Below are positions 32,961 to 45,360 of a stretch of DNA of 64,000 bases, piece after piece (position 1 is the stretch's first letter; each line of letters opens with the position of its first letter). The stretch spans positions 1,317,001-1,381,000 of the forward strand of contig JAWNZC010000014.1 in NCBI GenBank assembly GCA_035771165.1, written 5' to 3'. Both the position numbers and the translations under genes were made by a program. Source of the DNA: Paragorgia papillata. Its lineage: Eukaryota; Cnidaria; Anthozoa; Scleralcyonacea; Coralliidae. Under the pieces are notes generated by a model that was not told the origin of the DNA, did not search any database, and was given only the letters and a program-made list of their open reading frames with translations.

Positions 32961-33846
32961 GTATTACTAGACCATTGACTGCATCAACTATTTTAATAGC
33001 CAAAATAAAAAATAAAACTTTCGTAAATATTTCACTGTCTGTTGAATTTAGAATAGTTGCCATTTCACTGCATTCTGTCACTGCATTTTACTGAAAGTGT
33101 TAATCATGTCTTTTGATGAATGCTAACAAAGTGGGTTTAAACAAATTTTATTTGGTTGATAGTAAATCTAATTTGTTTTAGTATTAAATATGCAATATAC
33201 AAGAGTTGGCAGCTAACACACAGAAATGGATTATATTAAAACTGTGCATAATATACTCATTCAAGTGATTTAATCCATTCCTGCCTGACAAATTGTGTCA
33301 TACAGAATGATAGCCAGAGTAGATTATAATAATATGAGGTCATCTTGGCAGGAATAGGTTAATTTAGTACATGCAATTAAAATATTTATATTCCATTGTT
33401 TTACTAACATTATCTGTAGTGTATATGAATCATCTACTGCATAATTTATTATTTTTGCATAATAACATTGTATTTATATTGCTGATGCAACTATAAGAGA
33501 ATTAATATAACACATAATATACTGCTGCCAAATAGTTGACAGCTAGAGCATGCATACTGTGTGACTTGTACTACCCGGATCGCTGTGGGGGTAATCTCGA
33601 TACGCTTGGAGTCATACATTTTACACGCGTGGATAAGCAAGATATGCGCACACTAATTTCTTTGATTTGAATATTTGTTTGTGTGCATGGTTCATGCGCG
33701 GTAAAGATTTTGGGGGCACTGGGAACAATATATAGTTCTTGACAAAAACATTTGACTATTTAAAAACAATATATTCTTAGCCTGCGTAGCCGGCATATTC
33801 TTGACAAAAGGACTTGAGAAAGGAGTTTTTGGGATACATATACAGA

Positions 33847-34115
33847 GGGAGCACGGATGGCGTGTGATGTTAGGGCGCTGCCTCTCACCAATAGTTAAGC
33901 CCGGTTAGACGGGGTTAGTACTTGGATGGGTGACCGTCTGGGAACAGCCCCGTTCTCGAGCTTGGGACTCATGTGAGTAGAGTTTAGTTGATCTCTCCTG
34001 TGCTCCGAGGGTTTCTCGCCGGGTTCTCCGGTTTCCCTCCCTCCGTAAAATCAACACTTGTGTGTTCGAGTGGAGTGTGGTCGAGTTCAAATCCTAGATG
34101 CGATTTTGTTCATCT
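33847..34115 (+). mobile_element. 5S-rRNA-derived SINE
   Basis: 33847-33955 resembles 5S rRNA, with the internal promoter blocks AGTTAAGC (A box) and GTACTTGGATGGGTGACC (C box) conserved. It is followed by a body with CTCTCCTGTGCTCCGAGGG, TTCTCCGGTTTCCCTCCCTC and a 3' AAAATCAACACTTG. The CCGGTTTCC block recalls the Nin-like core shared by several SINE families. A second body-only copy is at 51700-51935. Confidence 0.8.
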
Positions 34116-34797
34116 CAATATTTTTTACGAAATATCATCCTTAAATTTTTTTTGTTCCTCGTTACCTTTTTCTTTAAAAAATTAGGGTTAACCAGTTTTT
34201 TATTTCAAATATTCTACTAGAAAAACTATATTTTGATCGTTCCAACGGAGTGACTATTTCTAGCCCCCCAATAAAAAAGAGCGTAAGGGGGTTAGCTGGT
34301 GGTATTTACAGGAATTCCTGTAATAGTGGGCGAGGAGTTATTGCGTTTATGTATTTCTAATTTCATCCTCTAACTGTATTTAAACTTGGTATTATCTAGC
34401 TGGTATCCGGTAAACAACTATCCGGTTGAATCCTGTAAAGTGGCATCCGGCACGTCCCTATATAAGACCCTAATTATTTTCCTACCTACTGACCTAGATT
34501 TTTCTCAGCTTCTTACTGGGAAACAACATTTTTTGTTTGGCCTTAGAAAATTTGTCTGAGCCTTTCCCCACTTTATTCAATTAAGTGTTATAATGGTTGG
34601 ATTTTATTGATACATTATTATTTTGTTTTTATTGTAACTGACTAGAATAACAAGGTTGAAAGCTTTTTGATTGCTCTCTTTTGCATAGTTTCTGTCATAT
34701 TAACCTCCAGTTAATGGTTTGTTCAGGAACTCATTTCATCTTACTACGTTGTACTGTTTAAGCAATGTTATTGATTGTGTAATTTTTAAATTTCCAG

Positions 34798-35079
34798 TTC
34801 GACCAAAAGTACAATTGAGAGTAAGCAATACTAACAATACTGCTGGTGACATAGTGACTATTCAATGTCAGACAATTAAGGGACGACCTCCACCAACGAT
34901 TTCGTGGTACCTTGATGGTGAAAAGCTTGCAGGAAGAACTGGAAACTATTTTCTAAGTAACAGTGAAATTGAAGAAAAAGATGAAGGCGCGTATAATTGT
35001 GTGGGGAATAATAATGCTGGTAGTGATACATCTGACGTCGTGAGTGTTGCTGTGCATAAAAAACCTGGCACAGATGATG
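34798..35079 (+). CDS. Ig-superfamily receptor, exon 3 (I-set Ig domain)
   Basis: A 282-bp exon, phase 1 to phase 1, with acceptor TTTCCAG and donor GATG|GTGAGT; 94 residues. It has all the hallmarks of an I-set immunoglobulin domain: B-strand VTIQCQ, a Pro-rich turn GRPPPT, C-strand ISWYLDG, and the F-strand signature DEGAYNCVG (D-x-G-x-Y-x-C). The two Cys residues can make the standard disulfide. It continues into a G-strand SDVVSVAVHKKPG and a short acidic stalk. The exon boundaries coincide with the domain boundaries, as in classical Ig genes. One NNT sequon is present. This is the most secure protein-domain assignment in the window. Confidence 0.9.
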
Positions 35080-36902
35080 GTGAGTAAACAGCAATTTTAC
35101 TGTAGACATGCAGCCTATAACTAAAATACTTTACTAACCTGTAACACGAGGCAAGTTATCTCGGGGTTAGGATTATCCTTACCTCCGAGATATCTCGATG
35201 TTAGTTCATTTCCATGTTTAAAAAGTAAATAAACCGTTCACATGCGACCGAGATAACCCAGGAGCTAGAGAGATAATTTGGTATGAACGATAGAGTAATT
35301 CTAGGCCAGAGTTGACCCGTCTCCAATGCTTCTACCCGAGTTATCTGAGAACGCCCGTTAAAGAAGCTAGATTGCATGTATTGCTTCGGGAAGATCAGTT
35401 CCGGAAAATTTCAGCCCGGTCTGACATACAGTATAGCTTAGCTGAAAAATAGTTACTGATTGTAACGAACGTATACGTAGACATTTAAAAGCGCCGACTT
35501 GTGACGACGTTATACTCGATTAATATCCGTATACTATAGTATATCCCATACTTACCATGCAACATCTATGATTACAACAAAACCAGAGCAAAGCACACTA
35601 GGCTCGGCCGTGCTTCAGGAATGTCCATGTATGACACGATCGCTGTATCACTTATGACAAGGTCAAATTAAAGCTCAGTTGATAAAAACAGTTAAGGTCT
35701 TTTCCATGCAAGCGTGCTGGGAAGATATTTAAGTTCGTTGAAGGGATCCGTGTTGTTTCTCTATAGAGACTAGAGAGCTTAGAATAGACCGTTGCTGGTT
35801 ATGGTTTTTTCACTTTTACAGTGCACCTCGTGGAACTGGAGTTGTTTTGTGATAACTTATCACTTTCGAATATGCTAATTAAAAATCTGAGGAGTTAAAC
35901 TGTGTCGTTTTTCTTTAATCTGGGATTTAATGTCTTATTTTGATTTTGCTTCAATTTTAATATTTGTTAGAAATTTGCAGTGTTTATTTACCCCAAAGGA
36001 AAGTGAAATGTTGACACAGCATTGAATCAGTCCCTTTTGGCATATATGGGCTCTTGCAGCTAGGTGACGTCAAATTCGCCATGTTGGTTGGCACCTTCAA
36101 AGTACCAACGTTTAGTGGACCAAATAATGAATGGCAATCTTTTTGTTTATATGGATTTGCCACCCAGCTTGGAAATGCATACAAGAGCTCAATAAGCCCT
36201 ATTTATTGTATTTTATTTCATCACGTTTTACTCATGACCGACTTCGTTTGAAACGTTAATATATTTCGCTTATAATGTTAATATATGTAAAAATTTCAAT
36301 AGTGTACCACCTTTTCGCTTGGCAAGGTTTTAGTCCTATTACTATTATTGGTAATGCAAGTCGTTCAAAGCGGCGGGAAAGCGCGAAGTTCATGTAATAG
36401 TTAGCGCAAGTGCCTTTGAATTTCACCTTTGTATCCTGGATTCGATTCCTGCTCAATACAGTTTATATCGGATTAAAATTTCACTTTCAGGTCACATGTG
36501 AGTAATGTGCTTCCAGTTTGACCCTGCTAAACACTACAGGTTTTCTACGGATACTTGGGTTTTCTCAACACTGGACCAATGAGGGATGGTTCTTATTGGA
36601 CTTTTAGGCAGAACAGTTTAGTGATAGTGTTATCCATAACCCAACATGATTGTTATATAGTAGCAGTTAACAATTCGTTTGTGAATATATTAACATCGTC
36701 AACACAGTCTGGTTGACACGGAAAAATATGTTAGTAGATGAAGCTTTAGCATAAACAATGCATGACTGTTTATATTATGTTAACCGCATCGTATGCCTAT
36801 TTTCTTGGTTTTTACTCGGCTTTTTAAAAAAAAAATTTTTTTCAAACTCATTAATAATTCACGAGGAAATCTCGAAAGAAAGAAATATTTAACAAGAGGG
36901 TA

Positions 36903-37316
36903 TATACCTCCGCCAGCGGGTTATTAGAGACGTTTAAAAAGAAAATGAGTCAAGCCATCCCGCTAACCAGGCTAGCTCACGAGACCTACACATATCAATG
37001 AACAAAATCTTTGATTGCACTTGTAACAAAATTATGCAAAAGTGTTTGCATAAAAAAAATACTGAGCGCAATCAAGCATTTCTCCTACACGGAGAATCTT
37101 GTGGTCAGATTTTTATTAATTTCTCATCCAAATTTCAACTAAATTCAACAAAAAAATTGAACGAGTTGGTCCTTGGTCTATATGATCAGTCTCTCCACAA
37201 ACTTTTATGAAAACCTGTGCAGTATTTTGTGAGATATCCTGGCGACAAACAAACAGGCAAACAAACAAACAAACAAACAAACAAACAAACAAACAAACAA
37301 ACAAACAAACAAACAA

Positions 37317-37411
<95 letters not shown>

Positions 37412-37633
37412 GGCAGGCAGTTTGATTTGATTTCGCCTTTATTTAAATACGGTAGTTTCATAAGTGTAAAACACTTCTTTACATGAAAAAAAAACAGACA
37501 AACTTTACAAACAGACAGGCAGAGAGGCAGGCAGGCAAACAAACAAACAAACAAACAAACAAACAAACAAACAAACAACAAACAAACAAACAAACAAACA
37601 AACAAACAAACAAACATAACCTGGCGGAGGTAT
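36903..37633. mobile_element. Repeat with ATACCTCCGCCAG ends and tetranucleotide arrays
   Basis: The 13-bp ends ATACCTCCGCCAG and CTGGCGGAGGTAT are exact inverted repeats. Inside are (AAAC)n and (GACA)n arrays at 37247-37423 and 37530-37616. This CTCCGCC plus tetranucleotide layout is a recurrent invertebrate repeat type. Long frames here are simple-repeat artefacts. Confidence 0.7.
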
Positions 37634-37858
37634 CTGTATTTAGAAATCAGAGGAAAATTACGGTAAAATTTAGAAAACTTTTTAGGTTAAACTTTTGTTT
37701 GATAAGCTATATGCAACACTCGTCAGTGTTCGTCTTTCGTTGTCTAAATGAGCTGTATTGAAAAGTCTGGTTAAAAAACTCGGATTTGCTTCATATTTTC
37801 AACCTGCTTGGCTGTAAAAATTTATAGAAATCGGTGGAAGAACACTCACTGTGTTGTA

Positions 37859-38342
37859 GAGGTGTGCGAATCCGATCCCGGATTCGGACTAAACTTTTAT
37901 CGTTCGGATCGGATCGGATTTTGTTCTTTTTTTCTCGGATCGGATTTTGTTCTTTTTTTCTCAGATCGGATCGAATCGGATTTTGCACTTTTTTACCCGC
38001 ATCACATTCACTTTTGTCATTGTTTTTGTCACAAAATTAACAAATTCACTGGTTATATGCACGTTGCACAACACACGAGGGCTGTTATTACATAAGATTA
38101 TTATTGTATAGTAGTTTTCTTAAATGTATTTGCTCATTGGTTTTCTTTTCGGAAAGTTTGCGCAACTATTGCAACGTATATCCGGTGTTTTAATTTTTTC
38201 GGATCGGATCGCGGATCGGATTTGAGCAGCTGTGTTCGGATCGGATCGGACTACGACTTTTTGGCTTCGGATCGGATTCGGATTGACAGTTTTGGCAAAC
38301 CCTCGGATTATAAGGGGTCAATCCGATCCGACGCACACCACT
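37859..38342. mobile_element. hAT-like MITE with GATCCGATCC-rich interior
   Basis: The ends AGGTGTGCG and CGCACACCA are inverted, and the flanks share ACTGTGTTGTA on both sides, consistent with a target duplication. The interior is made of GGATCGGATCGGA-type repeats. Related element at 7771-8039. Confidence 0.75.
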
Positions 38343-38422
38343 ACTGTGTTGTATATCTATTACATATAATTTATTATAAACTATATATAAATTATTAATA
38401 CATAATTTTATTTTTATTGTAG

Positions 38423-38571
38423 GAAACGAAACACCTATAAGTGGTAAAAGTTCTACCGGTTTGAGTGGTGGTGCTATTGCTGGAATAATAATTGGAGTTC
38501 TCGTTGGTATTCTCATTGTGTTGGCAGTCATTTTCATTTTATACAGGCGGAGGGGAAATTCGGCAAGCAAC
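38423..38571 (+). CDS. Ig-superfamily receptor, exon 4 (transmembrane segment)
   Basis: A 149-bp exon, acceptor TTTTTATTGTAG, donor AAC|GTAAGT; phase 1 in, phase 0 out. It encodes a short Ser/Thr/Gly stalk (NETPISGKSSTG), then one strongly hydrophobic span of about 25 residues rich in Gly, Ile and Val (starting GAIAGIIIGVLVG). A stop-transfer cluster YRRRGN follows. This makes the protein a single-pass type-I membrane receptor with two Ig domains outside. Small-residue motifs in the membrane span (GxxxG spacings) could favour helix packing; that is inference. Confidence 0.85.
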
Positions 38572-38684
38572 GTAAGTATTCTGTTTATTTTATGTACAGT
38601 ATATCTGTACAGTATATCTGTACGTAGGCTTACTTTTTGTGTAAATGTTCTTTGAGCTATTTTACTCAGATAAATCAATTCTGA

Positions 38685-38759
38685 GTTCCCAAGCGGGACT
38701 CGAACTCACAAACCTTCTGATCACTGGGGAGTCGCTCTAACCATTGAGCTACTGGGACC
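38685..38759 (-). repeat. tRNA-derived SINE
   Basis: The minus strand has an acceptor GGTCCCA pairing with TGGGAAC at six of seven positions, a D arm AGTAGCTCAATGGTTAGAGC and a T arm GAGTTCGAGTCCCGC. Confidence 0.6.
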
Positions 38760-39590
38760 TAGTTAGTTTGAACTTTGAAGGTAGGTTGAATCCCATCTAT
38801 GACATCATATACTGGCTGCTATGTGCAAGTATGATATCATACTTTATAAAATAAGGTGTCCTCTACGCACGCTCTGATTGGCTGGGCACCGTGCATTTAT
38901 AAGAGAACAGAGATCATGAATGACGAAAAATGGCATAGAATGGCGTCAGCTGGCCGAAAAAGCCCGCCAAGTTCCAAAACTACTTCAACTTTTTTCGTGT
39001 TCAATCGGACGTCAAACGTGCCTTTATAAGAGTACATATAGTTATATACGCACGGAGCTTTATATTTTATTTGTTAATTCAATGCACGCCTGCTTGCCTA
39101 TTTTTTGCTTTCAATCACCATATTTTTTTTTTATTCCAACTGGTCTATTTTTTACACTCGTCTATTTCTTTAACTTGCATGTAATTCTTTGTTAAAACAC
39201 ATGCGGATAGCGGCGGTCGGAAACCAACAGTCGAACAAAGGGAAATACTAAGCAGCAAGCACTATCGTTTAAAGAACGATTCAGGCGTTCCAGTTTTTAT
39301 GTTTTAAACTAGAAGTTACTATCGCAAGGGAAGTGCTGCCTCAAAAGCCATGGGAAGCCTATTTTTTTATAAAATTTCAAAAATGAACCCTGGGATTGAT
39401 TATATAAATTGTAACTGACATACTGTAGTAGTATGTACACATTCAATTCAATTCCATTGTCCACTGAATTTTCACAAAGCTGAGGTAACTAATTTCTTGA
39501 AGACAGTGCCATGTACAGTTTATTACATACAGTGTATCTACATACAGCTTTGTGCACGAACCATTGTAGAAACCACTGTAGATTATTTCC

Positions 39591-40013
39591 TCAAATCCAA
39601 GTCAGATGTTGGTAGGAACAACAGTTGGTAAGTTGTTCAGCGACAGAAATCCCTCACGAGGAATGCGATCGTTGTTAAAAGCATTCAAGTACATGTTGTC
39701 TCCTTGCACTAAGACATTGTCGGCGGTTGTCGAGTTCCACTCGATAACTGGAATAGTTTGTGCTGTTAACAGCGCCGATATTCGATAAACTCATGAAAGA
39801 GCACTGCTTTCCTCGAGACTGGCCACTGAAACCTTCATGGCCTTGATGAATACTTCCACGAGAAAGTAAAGACATGATGTATTTGTTCTTACCGTGAATT
39901 TTCTGTCGAGGAAGAACTTCGAGAAGCTCTGAAAGCTGAACGAACCTCGGAACGAACTCAACGAAGGCAACATGGTAGCGGAACGTGGTAGCGGAACATG
40001 CGCACTGAGTCAC
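39591..40013 (-). pseudogene. Transposon-type cysteine-peptidase-like relic
   Basis: The minus strand reads FVEFVPRFVQLSELLEVLP, GKNKYIMSLLSRGSIHQGHE and GFSGQSRGKQCSFMSL, then after a +1 shift LLTAQTIPVIEWNSTTADNV, LVQGDNMYLNAFNN, IPREGFLSLNNLPTVV. The pattern G.QC...L followed by W...T.D..L..GD..YL is that of OTU-like peptidase modules carried by some invertebrate transposons. The frameshift and isolation mark it as dead. Family name is inference from memory. Confidence 0.45.
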
Positions 40014-40781
40014 ATCAGCTCATATATGGATGACGTAATGCCGACAGACAAATAAACGCAAAATTTAACAAATCGAGATTCTGTTCGGCTATACATAGCT
40101 CGGAAAAAGGACTGGGCACGAGGCAACGTCAAGAATAGTGTGCTGCCTCCCTTCGGTCGGCAGCAACTATGTGTCACGATGCGATTTAGTTATTGCAAAT
40201 AAATTATCAATTAAAGCTTTTGGTGTAACAGTATATGTTTATAGAAATATTATAGATGGATTTTTAAAGGTTGCTATATTATGCGCATTGAAGTTGTTTT
40301 TGTAATTCTAAATATGCATTTTGAGATTGTTCAATACGACAAAAATGATAGACTGTATGCCCAAGCTGTGCTACAATTATAATAAAAGTGTTATAACATA
40401 ACAATACAAAGTACGAAAACCGTAGACATTTCGTGTTTCTGTGGTTGATTATAGATAGTATCAGTGCAGTTGCTCAGTGTTTAGTGAGGCCAGATCAGAG
40501 TCAAGTTGTTATACCAATTAGTCTTTTGGGGTTACTAGCTCAAGTCAAGTCAAGTCGAGTCAAGTCAAGTCGACTCATTTTTCTTATAAGAGTAGACAGT
40601 TACCGAATTTATGCAGAGCTGTGGCAGTACAGTTATGACAGTGGTACGTTTTTTATTTTACATCTTATTTTGTAAACGAAATAGAAAATGGACGCCTGGA
40701 GTATATATAATATACTATACTGCAACTGACTATATATATATAGACGCGGGTGGCTATTTTAATATAATTTTTTTTTCTCAG

Positions 40782-40854
40782 AGGGCAAATACTGCTGAAC
40801 GTGGAGATGAAACCAAAAGGGCAATGGTACCACAACAAACTAATAAAGAGCAAG
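40782..40854 (+). CDS. Ig-superfamily receptor, exon 5 (start of cytoplasmic tail)
   Basis: A 73-bp stretch, acceptor TTTTTTCTCAG, donor CAAG|GTAAAT; phase 0 in, phase 1 out. It gives 24 hydrophilic, charged residues (RANTAERGDETKRAMV then PQQTNKEQ), directly continuing the stop-transfer region of exon 4. A pyrimidine-rich tract precedes the acceptor. It is too short for domain recognition and has no ITIM or other tyrosine motif. The phase match to exon 4 and both splice consensus sites are the evidence. The following exon was not found with confidence: phase-1-compatible acceptors exist at 42070 (immediate stop) and 46477 (69 or more residues inside a tandem repeat). Confidence 0.6.
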
Positions 40855-40889
40855 GTAAATATTCATTTATTATTTATTTTTTTACTATT

Positions 40890-41310
40890 GCACAAATTGT
40901 TACACGATGGCAACAGTGCATCAATTTATGCAACTTGTCTCGCTTTATTTTTGTTACCATTAATTCACTTGACTCATGGCAATTTCACCGAATACTATCG
41001 AACTTTAATTTTGCATGTACACAACAGCATTGACTTATCGTTGCGAGACAAGTTTCACTAACCATCGCAGCATGTAACATGCTATACATGCAATCATTGC
41101 AATGGTCAAAACAGTGCAAGACAGGTTCCAGGAATCGTTGCACATGCAAAGTACTCTATCGAGTTCTACTCTGTCCAACGATTGCTTACCTCGCGACCAT
41201 TCTACGTCATTGTCGTTGACGTTGCAAGACAAGTTGCATGAAAAGTTGCACAGGCAAGTCGCATTATTTCCACGCCCAAACCTGTTGGCTGCCGTTTTCA
41301 TAAACTTCAA
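40890..41310. repeat. Degenerate interspersed repeat (TTGCAAGACAAGTTGCA-type)
   Basis: At least three relatives of the same block (TTGCGAGACAAGTTTCA at 41041, GTGCAAGACAGGTTCCA near 41117, TTGCAAGACAAGTTGCA at 41223). No coding content recognised. Confidence 0.5.
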
Positions 41311-41339
41311 CAAACGTTTCATCTTAATACCATGAGATT

Positions 41340-43740
41340 TTAAACCCGAGTGAAGTCAACAAAACACCACGAAACGCCCAACTGATTTTAAAATATAATT
41401 ATTGTCAGATTTTATATACATCCTACACTTTTGTAAGCATTGTCAATCACTTTCGTTTATGCAAATTATATCTTAAATTTGTTGAAGTTAGCCAACGTCC
41501 GGTGAACATTCGGGAGTGTGACAGCGATTCCAATTTATCTCGCTTTTGGCGGATTTCTTATACTGCTGTGTCCATGTTTAAGAGAGTATCATAATATTCT
41601 TTTTTACCTTGTTAGTTTGGCTATGATTCATCGTTGGACACTGACTGGCGCTGTTTCTTAGTTAAGTGTATCGTTTAATTTGTGTAAACCTAAAGGTTGT
41701 TTTTTTGCTTGGAAGTTTTAGCCTTTCTGTTGAAACGTGTGAACTAGTTTTAGTATAGATAAGGATATCCTATTTATTTTCTTCTTTATGTCTTTCTCGT
41801 TACTTGTTCCAACTTTCGGGCGACTTGATTTTTTTTTTCAAAGTTTGTGCTCAACTGTGTTCACTTCTTTTGCACAATGTGCTCAAAGAGAGGAACACGG
41901 TAACGAAATTCCTCATCATTTCGAGGATGAAAGATGTTTTAGAAAGATTAGGAGTCGTCTATGCATGATACGACTTTTACTTACGATTGTGATACTGCTG
42001 TATGCAATGGACGTATTCACCAATAGCGGCGCCATCTTGAAATCGCAATGCACTGTGGTTTATCCGCAGGGTAACAATAGAGGTGGAAAAGTATGAACCA
42101 CAAGACCATTGGTCCCAGAAAATATTTTGAGGCTTCATTTGCCAGAGTGAAAATAAGGCAACTTTGGGAATATATGCCAAATGTAAAAAGTAAGATAAAG
42201 AGAACTGGGGGGGGGGGGGGCGGGGGAGATGTTAAATCGATGTCCTATACTTCAAGTTTCCAGTTAAAATACGTTTTGCAATATATAATTACCCTTCTCA
42301 AATCCAATTGTTCTACTGTTTGTCTGTATTATATCAACGATTTCAGTCTGTTTAGGTCTTTCGACAAACACACTGCTATATTAGTTATTGCTGCATGCCA
42401 GCTTGTTTAGCAGCGTTTCGGCTTAAGATTATGAATATTGGCCAACATTAAGACGCTGCGATTTTAATTATAAGATAGCGTCATTTGGGGCATAGTCCCT
42501 AGAAGTAAATTGTCTGGAAATGCGGTGAATACCAAAGCGGCTAACAATGAGCTGCAATTCAAGTTGAGGATGGCCTGAAAGTGCACAAATCTTGTTTTAC
42601 GTTCATTCATATTTATACAGCAACGCTGCTATTGGCTAATTCTTCATTATACCAAAAATACAACGAGATCAGCAAGCCGGAAGGTGCACAAACATGAACA
42701 AAAACGTAGAACAAAGACTTTGGGGGTAAATAGATATATTGCTTATACCCTGAACATTTCCTGCAGATGATATACGCTCGCCAAAGTTGCAGCGCCGCCA
42801 GATTGACTATCGTAAGGAAAAATCGTTGGGTGCATAGGTGGACCTATAGATCCTTGTAATAAATACAGAATACGTTTTCCGTACGTCACATTCATCTTTT
42901 TGGATTCTAGTCAAAATGCGGAGAAGTACCTATTAAAAGGATCTATACATAATACAATAGTTCTAAAGTGTGTTTAAGCTGATAGCTTACCGATATTGTA
43001 ATTCACACTATAATTATTTAAACCACATGCTCTCAGACCAAAACGAAAGTACATTTAACTAAACATCGGAACTTTCTTTCCGGTGGTCGCAAAACATGTA
43101 AAACTTAATATGTAATTTTTATTTTATATATAATAAGTATATAGACCACCCGTGTTTGCATTTTATGCGGTGTTTAAATACAATCAAACACAAGAGGGAC
43201 AGAAGTTTGTAAAAACTTAAAAAGTCAACCCGAACCTCAGGGCCTGTTTATATGAGCCCGACTAGCCGGATTTCTCGCTTGAATGAGACGAGTTCTTTCT
43301 GCGTTCATATATGGGTGTTTTCCTCGTGCTTCACTGGGACGATAGCAATAAACTGCAATAGCTAGCGTAATAACAAATGAACATGGCGCTCTCGAAACTT
43401 TTTCTCGTCGTATTTGCCGGGACTATATACGTCAAATTACGACTGTTAGTATATCCGTCTCCGTCTAAGCCAGTGAACTCTCTATATCTGGAATCCTAAC
43501 TTCAGTCATTACTAGACCTCAGAAGTGAAGCTCATAATTCTCGTGATTCACGTCCATGGAGGCGACGTAAAACAGCAACCGTTCACTTTCTGCCCTAGAG
43601 TTAGAGTTCCAGTTATGAATTGAGCTTATTAATTTCAGCCAAAGAATAATAATTAGTACCCAATTCAAAGAATAATAATTAATACCCAATTCTCTCCTGG
43701 CATTACCACCTTAATATATATACAGAACTCGCGATCAAGC
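41340..43740. other. Region after gene 1 exon 5, no gene established
   Basis: Contains possible 3' exon sequence near 41880-42190 without a decisive splice pattern, a poly-G run at about 42207-42218, and no recognised repeat family. Confidence 0.3.
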
Positions 43741-43750
43741 TCTCGGCAAC

Positions 43751-43830
43751 GCCCTCCGTGGCTGAGTGGTCAGAGCATTGCACTAGAATCGCAAGGTCGT
43801 GGGTTCAACTCCTGCCAGAAGGCCTGTGTA
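43751..43830 (+). repeat. tRNA-derived SINE head
   Basis: CCTCCGTGGCTGAGTGGTCA, an anticodon-arm-like GCACTAGAATCGCAAGG, and a T arm GTGGGTTCAACTCCTGCC. A short unrelated tail follows. Confidence 0.6.
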
Positions 43831-45176
43831 GTTGCATTTTTCGCAACTGGTCCCGGTCTGGTCTTATAATGTATATATTCTACACTCGAATTTTCCTTCA
43901 CCCAAAATCCTGAGAATAATAATTAGGCTGGATGACGAAGCGTTGATATGGAAATTTTCATCCCACTTCCCCGACTATAATAATAATAATAGTACAACAT
44001 TTATAAAGCGCATATTAGCATAAAAATGTTCATATGCGGTTTTTACAAACCTATTTAACAACAGAATGTTAATTAAAAGCTCTACTGTAAAAATAAGTCT
44101 ATACCGGGGCTGGCTCATTTCCCGTATGAACACAAAATGATTTTTCATATAAAATAACAAGAACGGCAAAGCGCACGGTTCTCACTCGGGTGAGTGTCCT
44201 AGATAGCCGGGTATAAACAGGTCCTTATATTTTAGATAAATACTTTACCTACGCATTAACTCATGTAAACACAGTCACTGACTGGTCGCAGCATGCGTGT
44301 AGGCGCCACTCGCCAGTGATATATATAAAACTGGGTGGCAATATACTTCCACATTTTCGTCATCTTCACGTGTCCAAAACAATGCTCGCCGTATTTCATT
44401 ACGTGATAAAGGGGCATGCATGGGACCAACTTTGAGTTACTTTTTTCCGGATCTCAAAGATTTTTATTCTTCAAGTGTTAGAACATACACATTTGGTTGT
44501 AGTGTCCAAAATGTTTTAACGTTTTAACATTTCCCTGAGCAGTACAATCTCGTACCCTGCAGGACCAGCTTTCCCTGGCCGCACGAGGAAAGAGAAGAGG
44601 AAAGCTGGTTCTGGGTACAGGTTTGTGTGTAGTAGAATATTTGGTTAAAATCATCTTTCTCTATCTCTGACCAAACTTGTAACCAAACTGAAGGATTGCG
44701 TATATTGATATAAAAGATTTTCAACCAGAACTTGAGCCAATTTGAAAACGTTAGTCCTACGCTTTCAAATCTAAATGCGCTGACCGATATATTTTGTCAC
44801 AACAGTCCACTTGGTGGCAGTGCCCCTTCAAGTTCAGTGTATGTTGTCCAGTGGAGGTTTTCACAAAACGTTTTGGACAAATATCCTTTATTTATTAATA
44901 GCATTGGCATCCTCAATCCAGTCATGTATAGGTCAGCGGACGTAACTTATTCCATACAATAGACCTTTCCGCGTAAAGTGCGTGGATAACGCGTTGAGAA
45001 ATTTGATTCGCTTTCGCAAAACTTCAGACATCCAAAACTTCGGACAATTTCTGACGTTAGTCAATTCGATTTGCCAAAATGAAAGATCACGTGATCCATT
45101 CACTTCATGTGGAAAGGTCTATTCCATAAACGTTTACATGTGAGATGTGTGAAGATCTGTAAAATTTAAATAGACA

Positions 45177-45360
45177 TAGACCTTATTCAAAGATGGCCTC
45201 CGAATTAGAATTCTTTTATGTGCATATAAATTAGCCGTTATAACCTCGTTTTAACGTAAAAATTATTTTGAATTTCCCACATGAAAACGAGTTCATAAGG
45301 AGTAATTTATATGCATATAAAAGAATTATAATTTGGCGGCCATTTTTGAATAAGGTGTAT
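45177..45360. mobile_element. MITE (TAGACCTTATTC family), copy 4
   Basis: About 184 bp; inverted ends and the AAAATTATTTTGAATTTCCC core almost identical to copy 1. Confidence 0.8.

Larger units (their letters stand above)
5606..40854 (+). other. Gene 1 span: two-Ig-domain type-I membrane receptor
   Basis: Gene span inferred from five phase-compatible exons totalling 943 coding bases (about 314 residues so far): signal peptide, V-like Ig, I-set Ig, transmembrane helix, tail. Introns are 5670-25090, 25466-34797, 35080-38422 and 38572-40781. The product should sit in the plasma membrane and act in adhesion or recognition. It resembles in layout the Ig-type allorecognition and adhesion receptors of cnidarians, but no orthology is claimed. 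The 3' end is unresolved, somewhere between 40855 and gene 2 at 53611. Confidence 0.7.

Noticed and set aside
37186..37617. Long Cys/Leu/Val and Lys/Gln/Thr frames
   Set aside because: They are translations of the AAAC and GACA arrays on both strands.
42070..42130. Possible gene 1 exon after CCGCAG
   Set aside because: In the phase required by exon 5 it stops at the second codon; in the frame that reads well (VEKYEPQDHWSQKIF) the phase does not match.
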